DNA of 64,000 nucleotides, from positions 41,222 through 105,221 of the forward strand of contig NZ_JACJQG010000027.1 in NCBI RefSeq assembly GCF_014696435.1. The letters are read 5' to 3'. Source of the stretch: Calothrix anomala FACHB-343. GTDB taxonomy: Bacteria; Cyanobacteriota; Cyanobacteriia; Cyanobacteriales; Nostocaceae. Below, in pieces: positions 1-9,097 of the stretch. Under the pieces are notes generated by a model. It saw only the letters and a list, made by a program, of their open reading frames with translations, was not told the origin of the DNA and made no database searches. The translations under genes were made by a program, and so were the position numbers. Position 1 is the first letter of the stretch; each line of letters starts with the position of its first letter.

Positions 1-221
1 ACCCCCTAACTTAGCAAAACTCCCCTAGCCAATAACGATGCAAAAATATAGTTTTTCACATTGGGCTAGGTTGTTTGTTACTGGAGCGTGCAAAATTTTA
101 CTACATTAGCATAATTTTTGCGCTCTTTGAGAAAATGAAGCGATCGCATCTTCACATTCCCCAACTAAAAAACAGGGATTAGGGACTAGGAGCTAGGTGT
201 GAGGAGATAGAGAGGTGAAAT
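1..221. other. Intergenic start of window, no gene seen
   Basis: No coding region is visible. One GCGATCGC octamer lies near 141-148, and degenerate copies of the CTAGGGA heptamer family lie at about 177-205, just downstream of the gene on the minus strand. Confidence 0.5.
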
Positions 222-566
222 TTAGAAATTGATTCTCCCCTGAGTCAACATTTTATAGCCAGCAACCAAGGCTGCAAAAGCTACAAAAAAATTCCACAAA
301 CTAGTTGGTTTTAAAATCACTCCACCACTGAAAACAACTAAGACTATTCCTACACCTAAAAGAATCCATCCCAAATTCTCCGTTTCTTTACGGAAAAAGA
401 TTAACGTCATAACACCAGCCATGATGGCCAAAAATGAACCAATAGCAGGTATCTTGCTATAAAAGTACGGATAATAACCAGTAGCAAATATAATATTTTG
501 TCCCAAAAAGTATATACCGAGAAACAATAAGTCTAAACCTAAGAGTTTGATTAACAGCCTGCTCAT
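222..566 (-). CDS. Small multi-spanning membrane protein, function unknown
   Basis: A 114-residue, very hydrophobic protein with about four predicted membrane segments (roughly residues 5-25, 40-60, 66-84 and 90-106) joined by short loops. A charged RKETEN stretch separates the second and third segments. I recognise no family motif. The gene stands alone, with a long AT-rich stretch upstream. The reading frame is clean and the hydrophobic periodicity supports a real membrane protein, but nothing in the sequence points to a substrate or partner. Confidence 0.55.
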   Translation of the reverse strand: MSRLLIKLLGLDLLFLGIYFLGQNIIFATGYYPYFYSKIPAIGSFLAIMAGVMTLIFFRKETENLGWILLGVGIVLVVFSGGVILKPTSLWNFFVAFAALVAGYKMLTQGRINF

Positions 567-1220
567 ATTTTTCTCTTAATAGTAATTCGATTATATATTG
601 AGCTTTTCAGTTGTTACAAAAACTTCAGTTAAGTCCGTATAAAAATATATTAATTTTTTCTAAAATTTTCTAAAATTAGCTAACTTTATTTAAGAAAATA
701 TTTATAACGTAAATATTAAGTACGGTGAGTTACAGCTATGCAAGGATTGGGTAACTCAAGAGAGTGAAAATTACCCGTAATGCAACTTCCTTTTTGGTGC
801 GTTAAGCGTTGTTATAACACAACCTACAATTTAAGGTTTATTTTAGAAATTATCACAAAGTTGGTGAGGTACAGATAATCGTTGATTGTAGGGGCATTGG
901 CACTGCCATGCCCCGAAGCGCGTACCTCATTTACCTGAAATATGCTGTAAATAAATTCCTAGTCGGCTAATCACCAAAAAATCTCTTGTCTCTAGCCCCT
1001 AGTCACTAGCCTCTAGCCCCTTATTTTCCGAGAATTCTGTGCAGAAGATATCAAGTCTATCAGTTCGGTAAACCTCATCATTGATCTGACCATCAGCCCT
1101 CAAAGTCAATCTATCTCAAGAGCAGTCCGGAAAATAGCTGGAGTACGGTAAACTACAATACTAAACTGAGATAGTAACCGTTACAATCAAAGCAATAAAG
1201 CAAGTGGAGGAGCCACCAGG
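567..1220. other. 654-bp intergenic region between divergent genes
   Basis: AT-rich DNA upstream of both flanking genes. It holds an imperfect inverted element at 865-928 (outer arms TGAGGTAC and GTACCTCA, inner GGGGCA/TGCCCC hairpin at 891-914) and CTAGCCC-type heptamers at about 998-1021. No open frame with recognisable content was seen. A purine-rich GTGGAGGAG sits before the start codon at 1221. Confidence 0.5.
865..928. repeat. Hairpin element, copy 1 of GTAGGGGCA...TGCCCC family
   Basis: Outer arms TGAGGTAC (865-872) and GTACCTCA (921-928) enclose a strong inner hairpin at 891-914 (GGGGCATTGGCA against TGCCATGCCCC, with one bulged T). The inner part recurs almost identically at 10501-10523, also preceded by GATTGTA. 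This makes it a dispersed small palindromic repeat. Confidence 0.65.
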
Positions 1221-1595
1221 ATGCAAATTACATACGATTCTGATAAGCGTAAATTGCTATCCTCTCTATGTCATGGGGCGATTTTCTTTAGTACAACATT
1301 ATTGTCGGTGGGAGTGCCAATAGTCATTAACATCATTTCCGACGACCCAGTTGTTAAAAGCAACGCCAAAGAATCGATTAATTTTCACTTCAATGTTTGG
1401 TTTTGGGCAACTGTAATTGGCGTACCTATTGGAATTTTAACTTGGTTAACCTTTGGTATCGCCGGATTTTTACTATTTCCCATTATCGCTTTAGGCTTTT
1501 TACTGCATTGGGGACTGACAATTTGGGCGCTATTTCACTGTCTAACTAATCCAGATGAGCCGTTCCGTTATCCGTTCATTTTTAGACTGTTGTAA
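1221..1595 (+). CDS. DUF4870 family membrane protein
   Basis: A 124-residue protein matching the DUF4870 (Tic20-like small membrane protein) pattern. An N-terminal KRKLLSSLCHGAIFF segment is followed by a short hydrophilic turn, then NAKESINFHFN before two closely spaced hydrophobic segments, ending in HCLTNPDEPFRYPFIFRL. The conserved HG near the start and the NFH motif are typical. It should be an inner or thylakoid membrane protein with three to four helices; its role is unknown. The ATG is preceded by GGAGGAG about 10 nt upstream, which supports this start. It is monocistronic, with repeats on both sides. Confidence 0.8.
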   Translation: MQITYDSDKRKLLSSLCHGAIFFSTTLLSVGVPIVINIISDDPVVKSNAKESINFHFNVWFWATVIGVPIGILTWLTFGIAGFLLFPIIALGFLLHWGLTIWALFHCLTNPDEPFRYPFIFRLL

Positions 1596-1736
1596 TCACC
1601 AAATTAATTTGAAAATCCCCAGAAATAGATTAGTTAAATTTTAAATAATGAGGGTGCGTCAGTTCTAGAAATTGAACATACAGCGATGTCTGTATTTCCG
1701 ACACACCCTTAAATTTTATATAGACTTGAGATCCTT

Positions 1737-1772
1737 ACCAATGACCAATGACCAATGACCAATGACAAATAA
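1737..1772. repeat. 7-bp tandem repeat array (AATGACC)
   Basis: Four to five tandem copies of AATGACC lie immediately 3' of the minus-strand lysozyme-like gene. The heptamer carries overlapping ATG and TGA, so it can create false start codons. Confidence 0.85.
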
Positions 1773-1779
1773 CCAATTC

Positions 1780-2406
1780 CTAAGCCAACGGAACTTCGAT
1801 ATTTTCTACTTTGAGTAAAATTTTCAGTAAAGCGACGACACCAATTTGGGTGGACACTTCATCAGCATCCCATTTACCATCGCTTTTATATTTACCTTGA
1901 GTGTAATGATTAGTAGCTGACCAAAGGTAAGGACTAAAGACTTCTGGATGGTACATTCTATAGCCAAAACCGTTAAATCTTTCTAGCTGCCAAAGCTGTG
2001 CTGCTAAACTCCAGTCTTTTACTTTATCAAAATCTTTTAAAGTTAAAGCATCAATTGCACTTTCTTCCCAAGTATATCCTGATTCCCAGCCATTGATAGG
2101 TTCGGCTAAGGGTCTACCCGGAGGGGTGTTAACAGTACGTTTTTTTAGCGAATCGCCATTATGCAGGTGTCTGGTGAACTTGAGAGAAGATTCCATATTG
2201 TGGATAACTGCGATAAAGTACCAGGGAACATTAATTTGTCGCTGTATTGCTCTGTAGCGTCGGCGATATGAGGAGATTTGCGTCACTATATCTTGAACCA
2301 GGTTCAATTTCTCTGGCTTAATTTCGCAAGTACTCCAAAGTCTTTGATATTCCGGTTTGAGGTCGCGCAGTCTAACTGATATTTCTGTTGTCATGTTGTT
2401 ATGCAC
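1780..2406 (-). CDS. Lysozyme-like protein (putative muralytic hydrolase)
   Basis: A 208-residue protein. The central segment FIAVIHNMESSLKFTRHLHN (about residues 65-84) resembles the active-site region of lysozyme-family proteins annotated in cyanobacteria and phages. The glutamate in NMESS is the likely catalytic acid. Downstream GWESGYTWEESAIDAL and LERFNGFGYRMYHPEVFSPYLWSATNHYTQGKY fit the substrate-groove part of the same family. No signal peptide is seen, so export or lysis of neighbouring wall is uncertain. An internal ATG at 2394 (MTTEIS) is an equally good start. The next plus-strand gene also targets peptidoglycan by its domains, so a cell-wall function is plausible for this pair. 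Confidence 0.7.
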   Translation of the reverse strand: MHNNMTTEISVRLRDLKPEYQRLWSTCEIKPEKLNLVQDIVTQISSYRRRYRAIQRQINVPWYFIAVIHNMESSLKFTRHLHNGDSLKKRTVNTPPGRPLAEPINGWESGYTWEESAIDALTLKDFDKVKDWSLAAQLWQLERFNGFGYRMYHPEVFSPYLWSATNHYTQGKYKSDGKWDADEVSTQIGVVALLKILLKVENIEVPLA

Positions 2407-3047
2407 TAAGTATTAGCACTAGTTTTTTGGTGCCATAAAGTTAACTTATTTTTTCCGAATTTCAGTTTTTTGATACAAAAAATTAAATTTTTCTTATTTA
2501 TCGGCTAGTCGCTAATGTTACCATCGACAAAACATGAGCGCTAGTTTAAAACTGTTAAGCAGACAGAAGTAAATTCGCTAAATAACTTCAGGGAAAATCA
2601 TAAATCAATCTAGATGATTCCATCGGGACGCAGTAATTTTGCGGCTACAAGTCTCAAAATAAATACTTTTTGCTTTTCATATATAAGCTGGGGGGTTAGA
2701 CCCTTTTTATAGCTTCTGTCCTCTAGCTTCTGGCTTTCTGTGGTCAACATATCTAGATAGCAATTAGTTTTATTGACAGTAATCAGCTTTAGTTATGACT
2801 TAGGTTTATAGCGATAGTTAAATTTACATTATGTAACTGCTGCAATCTTGTATTTAATAAGATCCTTCTCATACACTATATAAGTGCTTTTTCAGCATAA
2901 AATATATACTTGTATATACTGATAGCGTATATGATAGGTAATAATTTTGACGAGAATTCCTATCTCAGGTATGTTCTCACACAGAATTAATCGATACAAG
3001 CATATTTGTAGCTACTTAGTAAGTAGAACAAGGGAGGAAAGTAAAAA
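2407..3047. other. 641-bp divergent intergenic region
   Basis: AT-rich region between two divergently transcribed cell-wall-related genes. It should hold both promoters. Alternating TATA-rich DNA is prominent at 2875-2940, and a GGGAGGAAAG ribosome binding site precedes the ATG at 3048. No coding sequence or strong terminator was seen. Confidence 0.5.
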
Positions 3048-3953
3048 ATGAAACTACAAGATTTTTTAGGAACGCAAGAGAAATGGAACTTTGAAGCGAT
3101 CGCAGACGATATAGATCTCACTCGTCAAATTCAGGTACTGTTAATAGGCTTGGATTTATTAGAACCACCAGCCGATGGTAAATTTGGGCCAGTTTCTGCG
3201 GCGGCGCTAAGAGAATTTCAGGAATTAACTAAGTCGGGAGAAAAAGATTATTTAGGCTCAGTCACAGCCAAAAATTTAATCGAAACTAAACCAGGAGATT
3301 TACCGCAACCTCCCTTAAAACTTAGCAGCAACATTGCCAGCAGAATTATCAAATATTTGCAGATTCAAAACTATCAAATATTCACTGGCGCTAAACAATA
3401 CAACATTGTTTATATCGAAGGAATGAATGAAGATTGGACTCTCAATAGCGATACACCCAATCAATTCAACGACCGTCGAATTGTGATTGAAATTGTCGAA
3501 GGTGTTCCCAAAATTGTCAACCACTGGCAAGCCACTACCGAGCCAGGTAGCTATTATACATACAATCCCATGAATCCGAAAGGTGCTGCCAGAATTAAGT
3601 TTGGACAGTATAAAGCTTGGGCGGTTGGCTTTCATGGTAATGCAGATCGTCACGAAGCTTTAATTCAAGTTGCACCAATTACCGTTCACCGCGATTTCGA
3701 CAAAAACTTTAAACGTACCAACGATAAAGTAGACACAGGACTGTTTGCAGTTAATCAACATTGGGGCTATGATGCACCAGTCAACGATATCAAAAACGCC
3801 AGTGCAGGTTGTTTAGTCGGACGTAGGCGAGACGGACATCGCGAATTTATGGCAATCATTAAACAAGACCGTCGCTATCTAGCTAATAAAGACTATGTCT
3901 TCTATACTAGTATTATTCCTGGGGATGATTTAGTGAAAACTGTTCCTGGGTGA
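3048..3953 (+). CDS. Peptidoglycan-binding protein with L,D-transpeptidase-like C-terminus
   Basis: A 301-residue protein. Residues about 22-82 form a PG_binding_1-like domain (LIGLDLLEPPADGKFGPVSA, then AALREFQ). The C-terminal half contains QHWGY and, about 15 residues later, NASAGCLVGRR. This recalls the His...SxGC active site of YkuD-type L,D-transpeptidases, although the fold match is weak. No signal peptide is visible, which is odd for a wall enzyme. A strong SD (GGGAGG) supports the start, and a 13-bp hairpin follows the stop. Binding of a peptidoglycan-like polymer is well supported; the enzymatic role is inferred. Confidence 0.7.
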   Translation: MKLQDFLGTQEKWNFEAIADDIDLTRQIQVLLIGLDLLEPPADGKFGPVSAAALREFQELTKSGEKDYLGSVTAKNLIETKPGDLPQPPLKLSSNIASRIIKYLQIQNYQIFTGAKQYNIVYIEGMNEDWTLNSDTPNQFNDRRIVIEIVEGVPKIVNHWQATTEPGSYYTYNPMNPKGAARIKFGQYKAWAVGFHGNADRHEALIQVAPITVHRDFDKNFKRTNDKVDTGLFAVNQHWGYDAPVNDIKNASAGCLVGRRRDGHREFMAIIKQDRRYLANKDYVFYTSIIPGDDLVKTVPG

Positions 3954-4394
3954 AATTAAATTAATTTTGCCCAAATTGCATTAACAATTATTTAACCACC
4001 TCAATCCTGTGAACTCGATTGAGGTGGTTATTAGTCATTAGTCAATAGTCATTAGTCAATAGTCATTGGTAAGGGTTGATAGTTAGTCAATCACGAGAAA
4101 ATCTCACAACCAAATATGAAAATCTTTTTCTCCTAGCCCCTAACCCCTATTTTCAAGCTATTTTGCATTTCTTCCCATAGTTGTGTTTAATTCTACTGAC
4201 TTACTTAGTACAACATTTCATTAATTCCTAGCTGATTTCCGCGTACCTACCCTGTGGGAACGCCTAACGGCAAATGCGCTTACCTCTGCGCCCCTTTGCG
4301 TTTAAATTTCAACTCTCAATGAATCACGATTATATGCAAAGCTGTACTGAGAATATATTTTTGTAAAACTAACGGAACGCCCATTAAACTAACC
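3954..4394. other. 441-bp convergent intergenic region with repeats
   Basis: Contains the hairpin at 3994-4029, a heptamer array (TAGTCAT/TAGTCAA) at 4031-4069, CTAGCCCC heptamers near 4133-4147, and a GC-richer palindromic stretch at about 4238-4300 of the kind dispersed in Nostocales genomes. No gene seen. Confidence 0.55.
3994..4029 (+). terminator. Hairpin terminator after the peptidoglycan-binding gene
   Basis: Perfect 13-bp stem (AACCACCTCAATC pairing with GATTGAGGTGGTT) and a 10-nt loop, 41 nt after the stop. Only a weak T tract follows (TATTAGT), so it may also act by stabilising the 3' end. Confidence 0.65.
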
Positions 4395-5075
4395 TCATCC
4401 TCCTAAATCTCTCAGTAATGCTTCTACTCTAGCGACACCATCAAAATCATTGCGTCGCTGGTATAAGTCACGGGCTTTATTGAGGACGTTTACAGCTTGT
4501 TTAGCTTGTCGTCTTTGCTTATACATTGAACCCATTAACTCATAAGTTTGGGCATTATTCCGATCTAAATTAATTGCTTGTTCATAAGCCCAGTTAGCTG
4601 CTTCGTAGTCACCCAAACGCGCTTGGGTGACAGCTAATCCTAAATAAGCATTCACATTATTGCGATTTAGTTGAATCGCACGCCGATAAGCTTCTTTTGC
4701 TCCGGCTGTATCGCCCATATTACCTTTAATGTAACCGACAGCGTAGTAAAAATCGCCGTTGTTAGGACTAATAGCCAATGCTCGACGGTAAGCGGCTAAT
4801 GCTGCGGGAAAATTTCCTTGTTGGGCATATAAATAGCCAATACCTGAATGAATTTTTGCGTTCTTAGGTTCGAGAGTTGCGGCTTGTTGGTAAACGGAGA
4901 TTGCTCCATTATAATCACCAGCATCAACTAATCTGCGCCCCTCTTCTAGCATTTGCTTTACTTCGGGAGTTCTCGCTTGTGCGAACAAAACTTGAGCTTG
5001 AGCTGCTGGCGATATAGTTGCAGCAAAACTACCTAATAACAAAATGCTTACTATAAATGTAATCGGTTTGTACAC
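4395..5075 (-). CDS. Secreted tetratricopeptide repeat protein
   Basis: A 226-residue protein. An N-terminal signal peptide (hydrophobic residues 7-25, cleavage near AAQAQ) is followed by five TPR units from about residue 47 onward. Typical 34-residue motifs are seen, such as GDYNGAISVYQQAATLEP, GNFPAALAAYRRALAISP and GDTAGAKEAYRRAIQLNR. TPRs form a superhelix for protein-protein contacts, so this is probably a periplasmic or lumenal scaffold. It stands alone with about 550 bp upstream. The partner cannot be inferred from the neighbours. Confidence 0.87.
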   Translation of the reverse strand: MYKPITFIVSILLLGSFAATISPAAQAQVLFAQARTPEVKQMLEEGRRLVDAGDYNGAISVYQQAATLEPKNAKIHSGIGYLYAQQGNFPAALAAYRRALAISPNNGDFYYAVGYIKGNMGDTAGAKEAYRRAIQLNRNNVNAYLGLAVTQARLGDYEAANWAYEQAINLDRNNAQTYELMGSMYKQRRQAKQAVNVLNKARDLYQRRNDFDGVARVEALLRDLGG

Positions 5076-5621
5076 AGTAAATTTCCTGAGTTTCTAGGGA
5101 ACTTTTTTCTTGTACATTAAAACAGAAATATTGAGTTTTGCAAACTGTATTTATTCTGGTTTATAAAATTTTAATAATGTTTTATCTACATTGTCAGTAC
5201 TGATGGAGAAAAATCAGAGTTTTTACGTAATTGTTCAGCAAGACATAGTCAATCGAAGGTATATTCCACAGTATTGTTAAAGGACAGTCTTTGAGTCCAG
5301 CAATCCTGTTAAATTTATACTATGATTATCATCATTCATCCTTGATGAAATCAAATATTTATACAGTTACAAAGTTAAATATTAGACATTATAAAACTCA
5401 CTCAAATCATCTCTTGAAGAGGGATATTATATTGATGATGACAGCAATTAGGAGCGATTGTCAGCCAATTTAGTCTCGGAATGCAAAAGGTTTTACATGT
5501 AATCAATATTCTGGAGTATGTGTTGATTATTTTCATATTTTCCAGGAAATTGGCAACACACTTAGTAATAAATAACAACTGAGCCAAAGCTGTACGATAT
5601 AACGCTTGGTGAATGAGGCAA
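5076..5621. other. 546-bp intergenic region, nothing coding recognised
   Basis: Upstream of the TPR gene and downstream of rsmI, both on the minus strand. AT-rich. Short open frames of 60-80 codons on both strands show no family resemblance and no ribosome binding site, so I do not call them. Confidence 0.5.
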
Positions 5622-6485
5622 CTATTGTGAATCAGAATCAAGCACAATAGAGAGAGCTAATTGATAGATTTGCCGCCGGGGTAGGGAAGTAAACTTGGCT
5701 AATTGACGGCTAGCTTGCGATCGCGAAATTCCCTGACGCATAATTTGTTCTAATTCAGCTTTGAGTTCGGCTTCTGTTAGTTGGGGTTGACTAGCTGGCA
5801 TTCCCGCTACCACTAGAGTATATTCTCCTTGGGGTTCGCGCTGGCTGTAATGACTGATGGCTTCGGCAATTGTTCCCCGCCAAAATTCCTCGTAAAATTT
5901 GGTTAGTTCTCTAGCTAAAACAATTTGGCGATCGCTTCCTAAGCTTTCTCCTAAGTCTTGTAAAGTATCGCGTAATCGGTGGGGCGATTCGTAGAAAATT
6001 AAAGTGCGAGATTCTGTCTGCAGAGATTCTAAATATTCTCGCCGTTGTTGCGTCTTGGCGGCAAGAAAACCTTCAAACACAAATCGATCCGTTGGTAACC
6101 CAGAAGCACTTAAAGCCGCAATTGCAGCACTCGCACCGGGAATGGGTACCACTGTTATCCCCGCTTCCACACATGCTTTCACCAATTCATAACCCGGATC
6201 GGAAATTCCTGGCATACCTGCATCGCTAACCAAGGCAATGGCCTTACCATTAGTTAAATGCTCTAACAATTCCGGGATGCGGCTACTACGGTTATGTTCG
6301 TGATAACTAATTTGCCCAGTCTGAATTTGAAAATGTTGTAATAGTTTCCCTGTATGGCGCGTATCCTCCGCCGCAATCAAATCCACATTTTGCAAAATCC
6401 GCACCGCCCGAAAAGTGATATCTTCGAGATTGCCAATTGGTGTACCGACAACGTAAAGTGTTCCTGGTTTGGGATCGGTTTGCAT
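5622..6485 (-). CDS. rsmI: 16S rRNA (cytidine1402-2'-O)-methyltransferase RsmI
   Basis: A 287-residue SAM-dependent methyltransferase of the tetrapyrrole methylase fold. It 2'-O-methylates C1402 of 16S rRNA in the decoding centre. The diagnostic N-terminal motif GTLYVVGTPIGNLEDITFRA (residues 8-27) is followed by DLIAAEDTRHTGKLL, then ALVSDAGMPGISDPGYELV and VPIPGASAAIAALSASGLP. All of these are family hallmarks. The C-terminal tail SRSQASRQLAKFTSLPRRQIY is the small helical domain. Length is normal. It is divergent from the PfkB gene, with a repeat palindrome between them. Confidence 0.96.
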   Translation of the reverse strand: MQTDPKPGTLYVVGTPIGNLEDITFRAVRILQNVDLIAAEDTRHTGKLLQHFQIQTGQISYHEHNRSSRIPELLEHLTNGKAIALVSDAGMPGISDPGYELVKACVEAGITVVPIPGASAAIAALSASGLPTDRFVFEGFLAAKTQQRREYLESLQTESRTLIFYESPHRLRDTLQDLGESLGSDRQIVLARELTKFYEEFWRGTIAEAISHYSQREPQGEYTLVVAGMPASQPQLTEAELKAELEQIMRQGISRSQASRQLAKFTSLPRRQIYQLALSIVLDSDSQ

Positions 6486-6529
6486 GAGAGACTAGGGGCT
6501 AAGGGCTAGGGAAGAAATAACAATTGTAC

Positions 6530-6549
6530 AGACGCGATTCATCGCGTCT
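6530..6549. repeat. AGACGCGAT palindrome, copy 1
   Basis: AGACGCGATTCATCGCGTCT with flanking TGTACA on the left and CTC on the right. Near-identical copies lie at 17758-17777, 47432-47451 and 59258-59277. It sits between divergent genes, 7 bp before the PfkB start codon. Confidence 0.9.
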
Positions 6550-6556
6550 CTGACTA

Positions 6557-7417
6557 ATGACAACTGACAATTATGGTTTATTTGTAGGTTTAGTTACCTT
6601 AGATTTAATTTATTTAGCTGAATCTGCTCCCCAAAATAATCAAAAGCTGGTAGCTATTGACTATACTGTAGCAGCAGGAGGCCCGGCAACAAATGCGGCG
6701 GTGACTTTTAGCTATTTAGGAAACCAGGCTAAAGTTTTGGGTGTGGTAGGTTCGCATCCAATGACGCAACTAATTCGTACAGATTTAGATAATTATCAGG
6801 TAGCGATCGCGGATCTTCAACCTGACGCGACAACCTCTGTACCAGTATCTTCGATTATTGTCACCGAATCTACAGGCGATCGCGCTGTAGTTTCCATTAA
6901 TGCGGTAAAAACTCAAGCCAGTATTTCCGCCTTACCGTCAGATATTTTGCAAAATATTGATATATTGCTGATTGATGGACATCAAATGGCAGTTAGTATT
7001 GCATTAGCGCAAATGGCTAAATCTCAGAATATCCCTATCGTCATCGATGGCGGGAGTTGGAAAGCTGGGTTTGAGGAAGTTTTACCTTTTGTCGATTACG
7101 CTATTTGTTCGAGTAATTTTCATCCTCCTAACACTCACTCTACAACAGAAGTTTTTGCTTACCTGAGTGATTTTGCCATTCCCCACATCGCCATCACTCA
7201 CGGAGAACAGCCAATTGAATATATAAGTTGTGGTAATAGAGGTGTAGTAGATGTGCCGCAGATATTAGTAGTTGATACACTAGGGGCTGGAGATATTTTT
7301 CACGGGGCATTCTGCCATTATATTTTACAGGAAACTTTTACCGATGCTCTGGCGCAAGCCGCAAACGTGGCTGCTAAAGCTTGCCAATTTTTTGGTACTC
7401 GTCGGTGGATGGATTAG
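6557..7417 (+). CDS. PfkB-family sugar (ribokinase-like) kinase
   Basis: A 286-residue ribokinase-superfamily kinase. It phosphorylates a sugar or nucleoside-like substrate with ATP; the substrate cannot be told from sequence. The first PfkB signature region is AAGGPATNAAVTFSYLG (about residues 35-51). The second signature near the C-terminus, VVDTLGAGDIFHGAFCHYIL (about 238-257), contains the catalytic Asp of GAGD. The start codon lies inside repeat-derived DNA (TGACAACTGACAA) with no SD, so the exact N-terminus is uncertain. The next gene, a phosphatase, follows after 67 bp on the same strand. Confidence 0.9.
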   Translation: MTTDNYGLFVGLVTLDLIYLAESAPQNNQKLVAIDYTVAAGGPATNAAVTFSYLGNQAKVLGVVGSHPMTQLIRTDLDNYQVAIADLQPDATTSVPVSSIIVTESTGDRAVVSINAVKTQASISALPSDILQNIDILLIDGHQMAVSIALAQMAKSQNIPIVIDGGSWKAGFEEVLPFVDYAICSSNFHPPNTHSTTEVFAYLSDFAIPHIAITHGEQPIEYISCGNRGVVDVPQILVVDTLGAGDIFHGAFCHYILQETFTDALAQAANVAAKACQFFGTRRWMD

Positions 7418-7484
7418 GGGCTAGAAAATAGAGATGTTTTGATAATTGGCTGATTAAAGAGTTAACTTAGACAAGGCATAATTC

Positions 7485-8363
7485 ATGAAAGATTTATCAG
7501 AAATATTAGCGATCGCGCGTCAAGTAGGATGGGGTGCAGCAGATATACTCAAGTCTTATTATCATGGCACAATTAAAGACGCTAATTTAGCAGTTCAATA
7601 TAAACAAAATGAGCCTGTTACGGCTGCTGATATCGCTACTAGTCAATATATTTTAGAAAAATTACAAGCAGCTTTAGGTAATGAAGATTTCGCCTATATT
7701 AGCGAAGAAACTTATAAAGCACAACAAATTAAAAGTAATTCTACATGGGTATGGATTATCGATCCGTTAGATGGCACAAGAGATTTTATTGAAAAAACAG
7801 GCGAGTATGCAATTCACATTGCTTTAGTTAAAGAAAGACGCCCAGTACTAGCAGTTGTTGTTATTCCTGAAGCACAAAAATTATACTTTGCTACTGCGGG
7901 TGGGGGTACATTTGTGGAAACAAGTAATGGTGCTATTCCCTTACGAATGTCTTTAGAAGGTAACAAAAAATCTTTAGAAGATTTAACTTTAGTTGTGAGT
8001 CGTTCCCACCGCAACCCAAAATTAAATTACTTACTAGAAAATCTTCCTTGTAAAAATCAAAAAGCTATTGGTAGTATAGGTTGTAAAATTGCCGCTATTG
8101 TTGAGCAACAAGCAGATATTTATATTTCTCTTTCTGGTAAATCTGCGCCTAAAGATTGGGATATCGCCGCACCAGAATTAATCTTAGCCGAAGCTGGCGG
8201 ACAGTTTACCCATTTTGATGGCTCGCCATTACAGTACAATACCGATGATATTAATCAATGGGGTGGTTTATTGGCGAGTAATGGTCAATATCATCACTTA
8301 CTTTGTACAGAAGCAGAAGCTATTTTATCGCAATTTTCTGAGTCAGAGTTTGATGGTAAATAA
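7485..8363 (+). CDS. cysQ: 3'(2'),5'-bisphosphate nucleotidase / inositol monophosphatase family (CysQ-like)
   Basis: A 292-residue Mg-dependent, Li-sensitive phosphatase of the FIG superfamily. It likely removes the 3' phosphate of PAP or PAPS in sulfur metabolism. Metal-binding motifs are present: EE in AYISEETYK (about 65-73), WIIDPLDGTRDFIEKTGEYA (about 88-107), and WDIAAPELILAEAGG (about 225-239). CysQ-type members share the DFIEKTGEYAIHIAL context seen here, whereas inositol monophosphatases usually differ at that point. It may be co-transcribed with the upstream PfkB kinase. The CysQ assignment over a general inositol phosphatase is probable, not certain. Confidence 0.85.
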   Translation: MKDLSEILAIARQVGWGAADILKSYYHGTIKDANLAVQYKQNEPVTAADIATSQYILEKLQAALGNEDFAYISEETYKAQQIKSNSTWVWIIDPLDGTRDFIEKTGEYAIHIALVKERRPVLAVVVIPEAQKLYFATAGGGTFVETSNGAIPLRMSLEGNKKSLEDLTLVVSRSHRNPKLNYLLENLPCKNQKAIGSIGCKIAAIVEQQADIYISLSGKSAPKDWDIAAPELILAEAGGQFTHFDGSPLQYNTDDINQWGGLLASNGQYHHLLCTEAEAILSQFSESEFDGK

Positions 8364-8683
8364 GATTTTGCGGATAAATTACGGCGATCGCCAGCTGATT
8401 TTGCAGTCGCAGTAGAATGCAATTGATCTTTTACGCTTGTTCAAAAAACCAGCAATTGTGTAATAATAGAGTAGGCTTACAAATATGCATGTCATCAACT
8501 AACCTTCGTTGCTGACCTTCAAGTATATTGAGTTAGAAATCAGACTCCGTAGGAGTCAATTTTGAAATGCTGTGCTATAATAGCGGATATAAAGATTATT
8601 TTCGGTTGAGTTATTCGTTTTGATTTCTCTAAAGCGTCTCTCCGAATCTAACTCTCTACAATTTCTGAATTCGGAGACAGAGC
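8364..8683 (+). promoter_or_regulatory. Promoter and long 5' leader of the rbp gene
   Basis: Contains a perfect extended -10 box TGCTATAAT (8573-8581) with no good -35. It predicts a transcript start near 8588 and a leader of roughly 95 nt. A small hairpin (GACTCC/GGAGTC, 8543-8557) followed by AATTTT sits just upstream and could end transcripts from cysQ. Long leaders on cyanobacterial rbp genes are known to take part in cold induction; that role here is an inference. Confidence 0.6.
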
Positions 8684-8986
8684 ATGTCAATTTATGTTGG
8701 GAATTTGTCCTATCAGGTTACTGAGGAAGACCTGAAGCTGGCATTTGCAGAATATGGGAAGGTTAATCGCGTTCAGTTACCAACCGATCGGGAAACAGGC
8801 CGTCCTCGCGGATTCGCATTTGTAGAAATGGAATCGGATGCTCAAGAGCTAGCTGCCATTGAAGCACTTGACGGTGCGGAATGGATGGGAAGAGATCTCA
8901 AAGTTAACAAAGCCAAGCCACGTGAAGAAAGAAGCTCTCCTCGTGGTAGCTGGGGTAACAACAACCGTAATAATCGCCGTTACTAA
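8684..8986 (+). CDS. rbp: RRM-type RNA-binding protein (cyanobacterial Rbp)
   Basis: A 100-residue protein with a single RNA recognition motif. RNP2 is IYVGNLSY (residues 3-10) and RNP1 is RGFAFVEM (about 43-50). A short Ser/Arg/Asn/Gly tail ends in NNNRNNRRY. Proteins of this family are abundant in filamentous cyanobacteria, are cold-inducible, and can affect mRNA localisation and stability. The next gene is rpsU, 111 bp downstream on the same strand, an arrangement known from Anabaena rbpA1-rpsU. The start is supported by CGGAGA 9 nt upstream and by the RNP2 position. Confidence 0.95.
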   Translation: MSIYVGNLSYQVTEEDLKLAFAEYGKVNRVQLPTDRETGRPRGFAFVEMESDAQELAAIEALDGAEWMGRDLKVNKAKPREERSSPRGSWGNNNRNNRRY

Positions 8987-9019
8987 GTTTGGCATCAAAA
9001 ACTTAAAAATCTAGAGTCT

Positions 9020-9053
9020 CCAGCAGTTAAAGCCAAAGGCTCGATGCTGCTGG
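9020..9053 (+). terminator. Hairpin between rbp and rpsU
   Basis: Two nested stems: outer CCAGCAG/CTGCTGG (9020-9026 with 9047-9053) and inner AGCC/GGCT (9031-9034 with 9038-9041). They are followed by AAAATTTTATTTTG. It looks like a partial terminator or processing site that would make rbp and rpsU levels differ. Confidence 0.65.
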
Positions 9054-9097
9054 AAAATTTTATTTTGTCTATTCATCCATATAGAGGAGGAATGAGA

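Noticed and set aside
5291-5647. Two overlapping short frames on opposite strands between the TPR gene and rsmI
   Set aside because: No ribosome binding site, no family resemblance and AT-rich random-looking translation.
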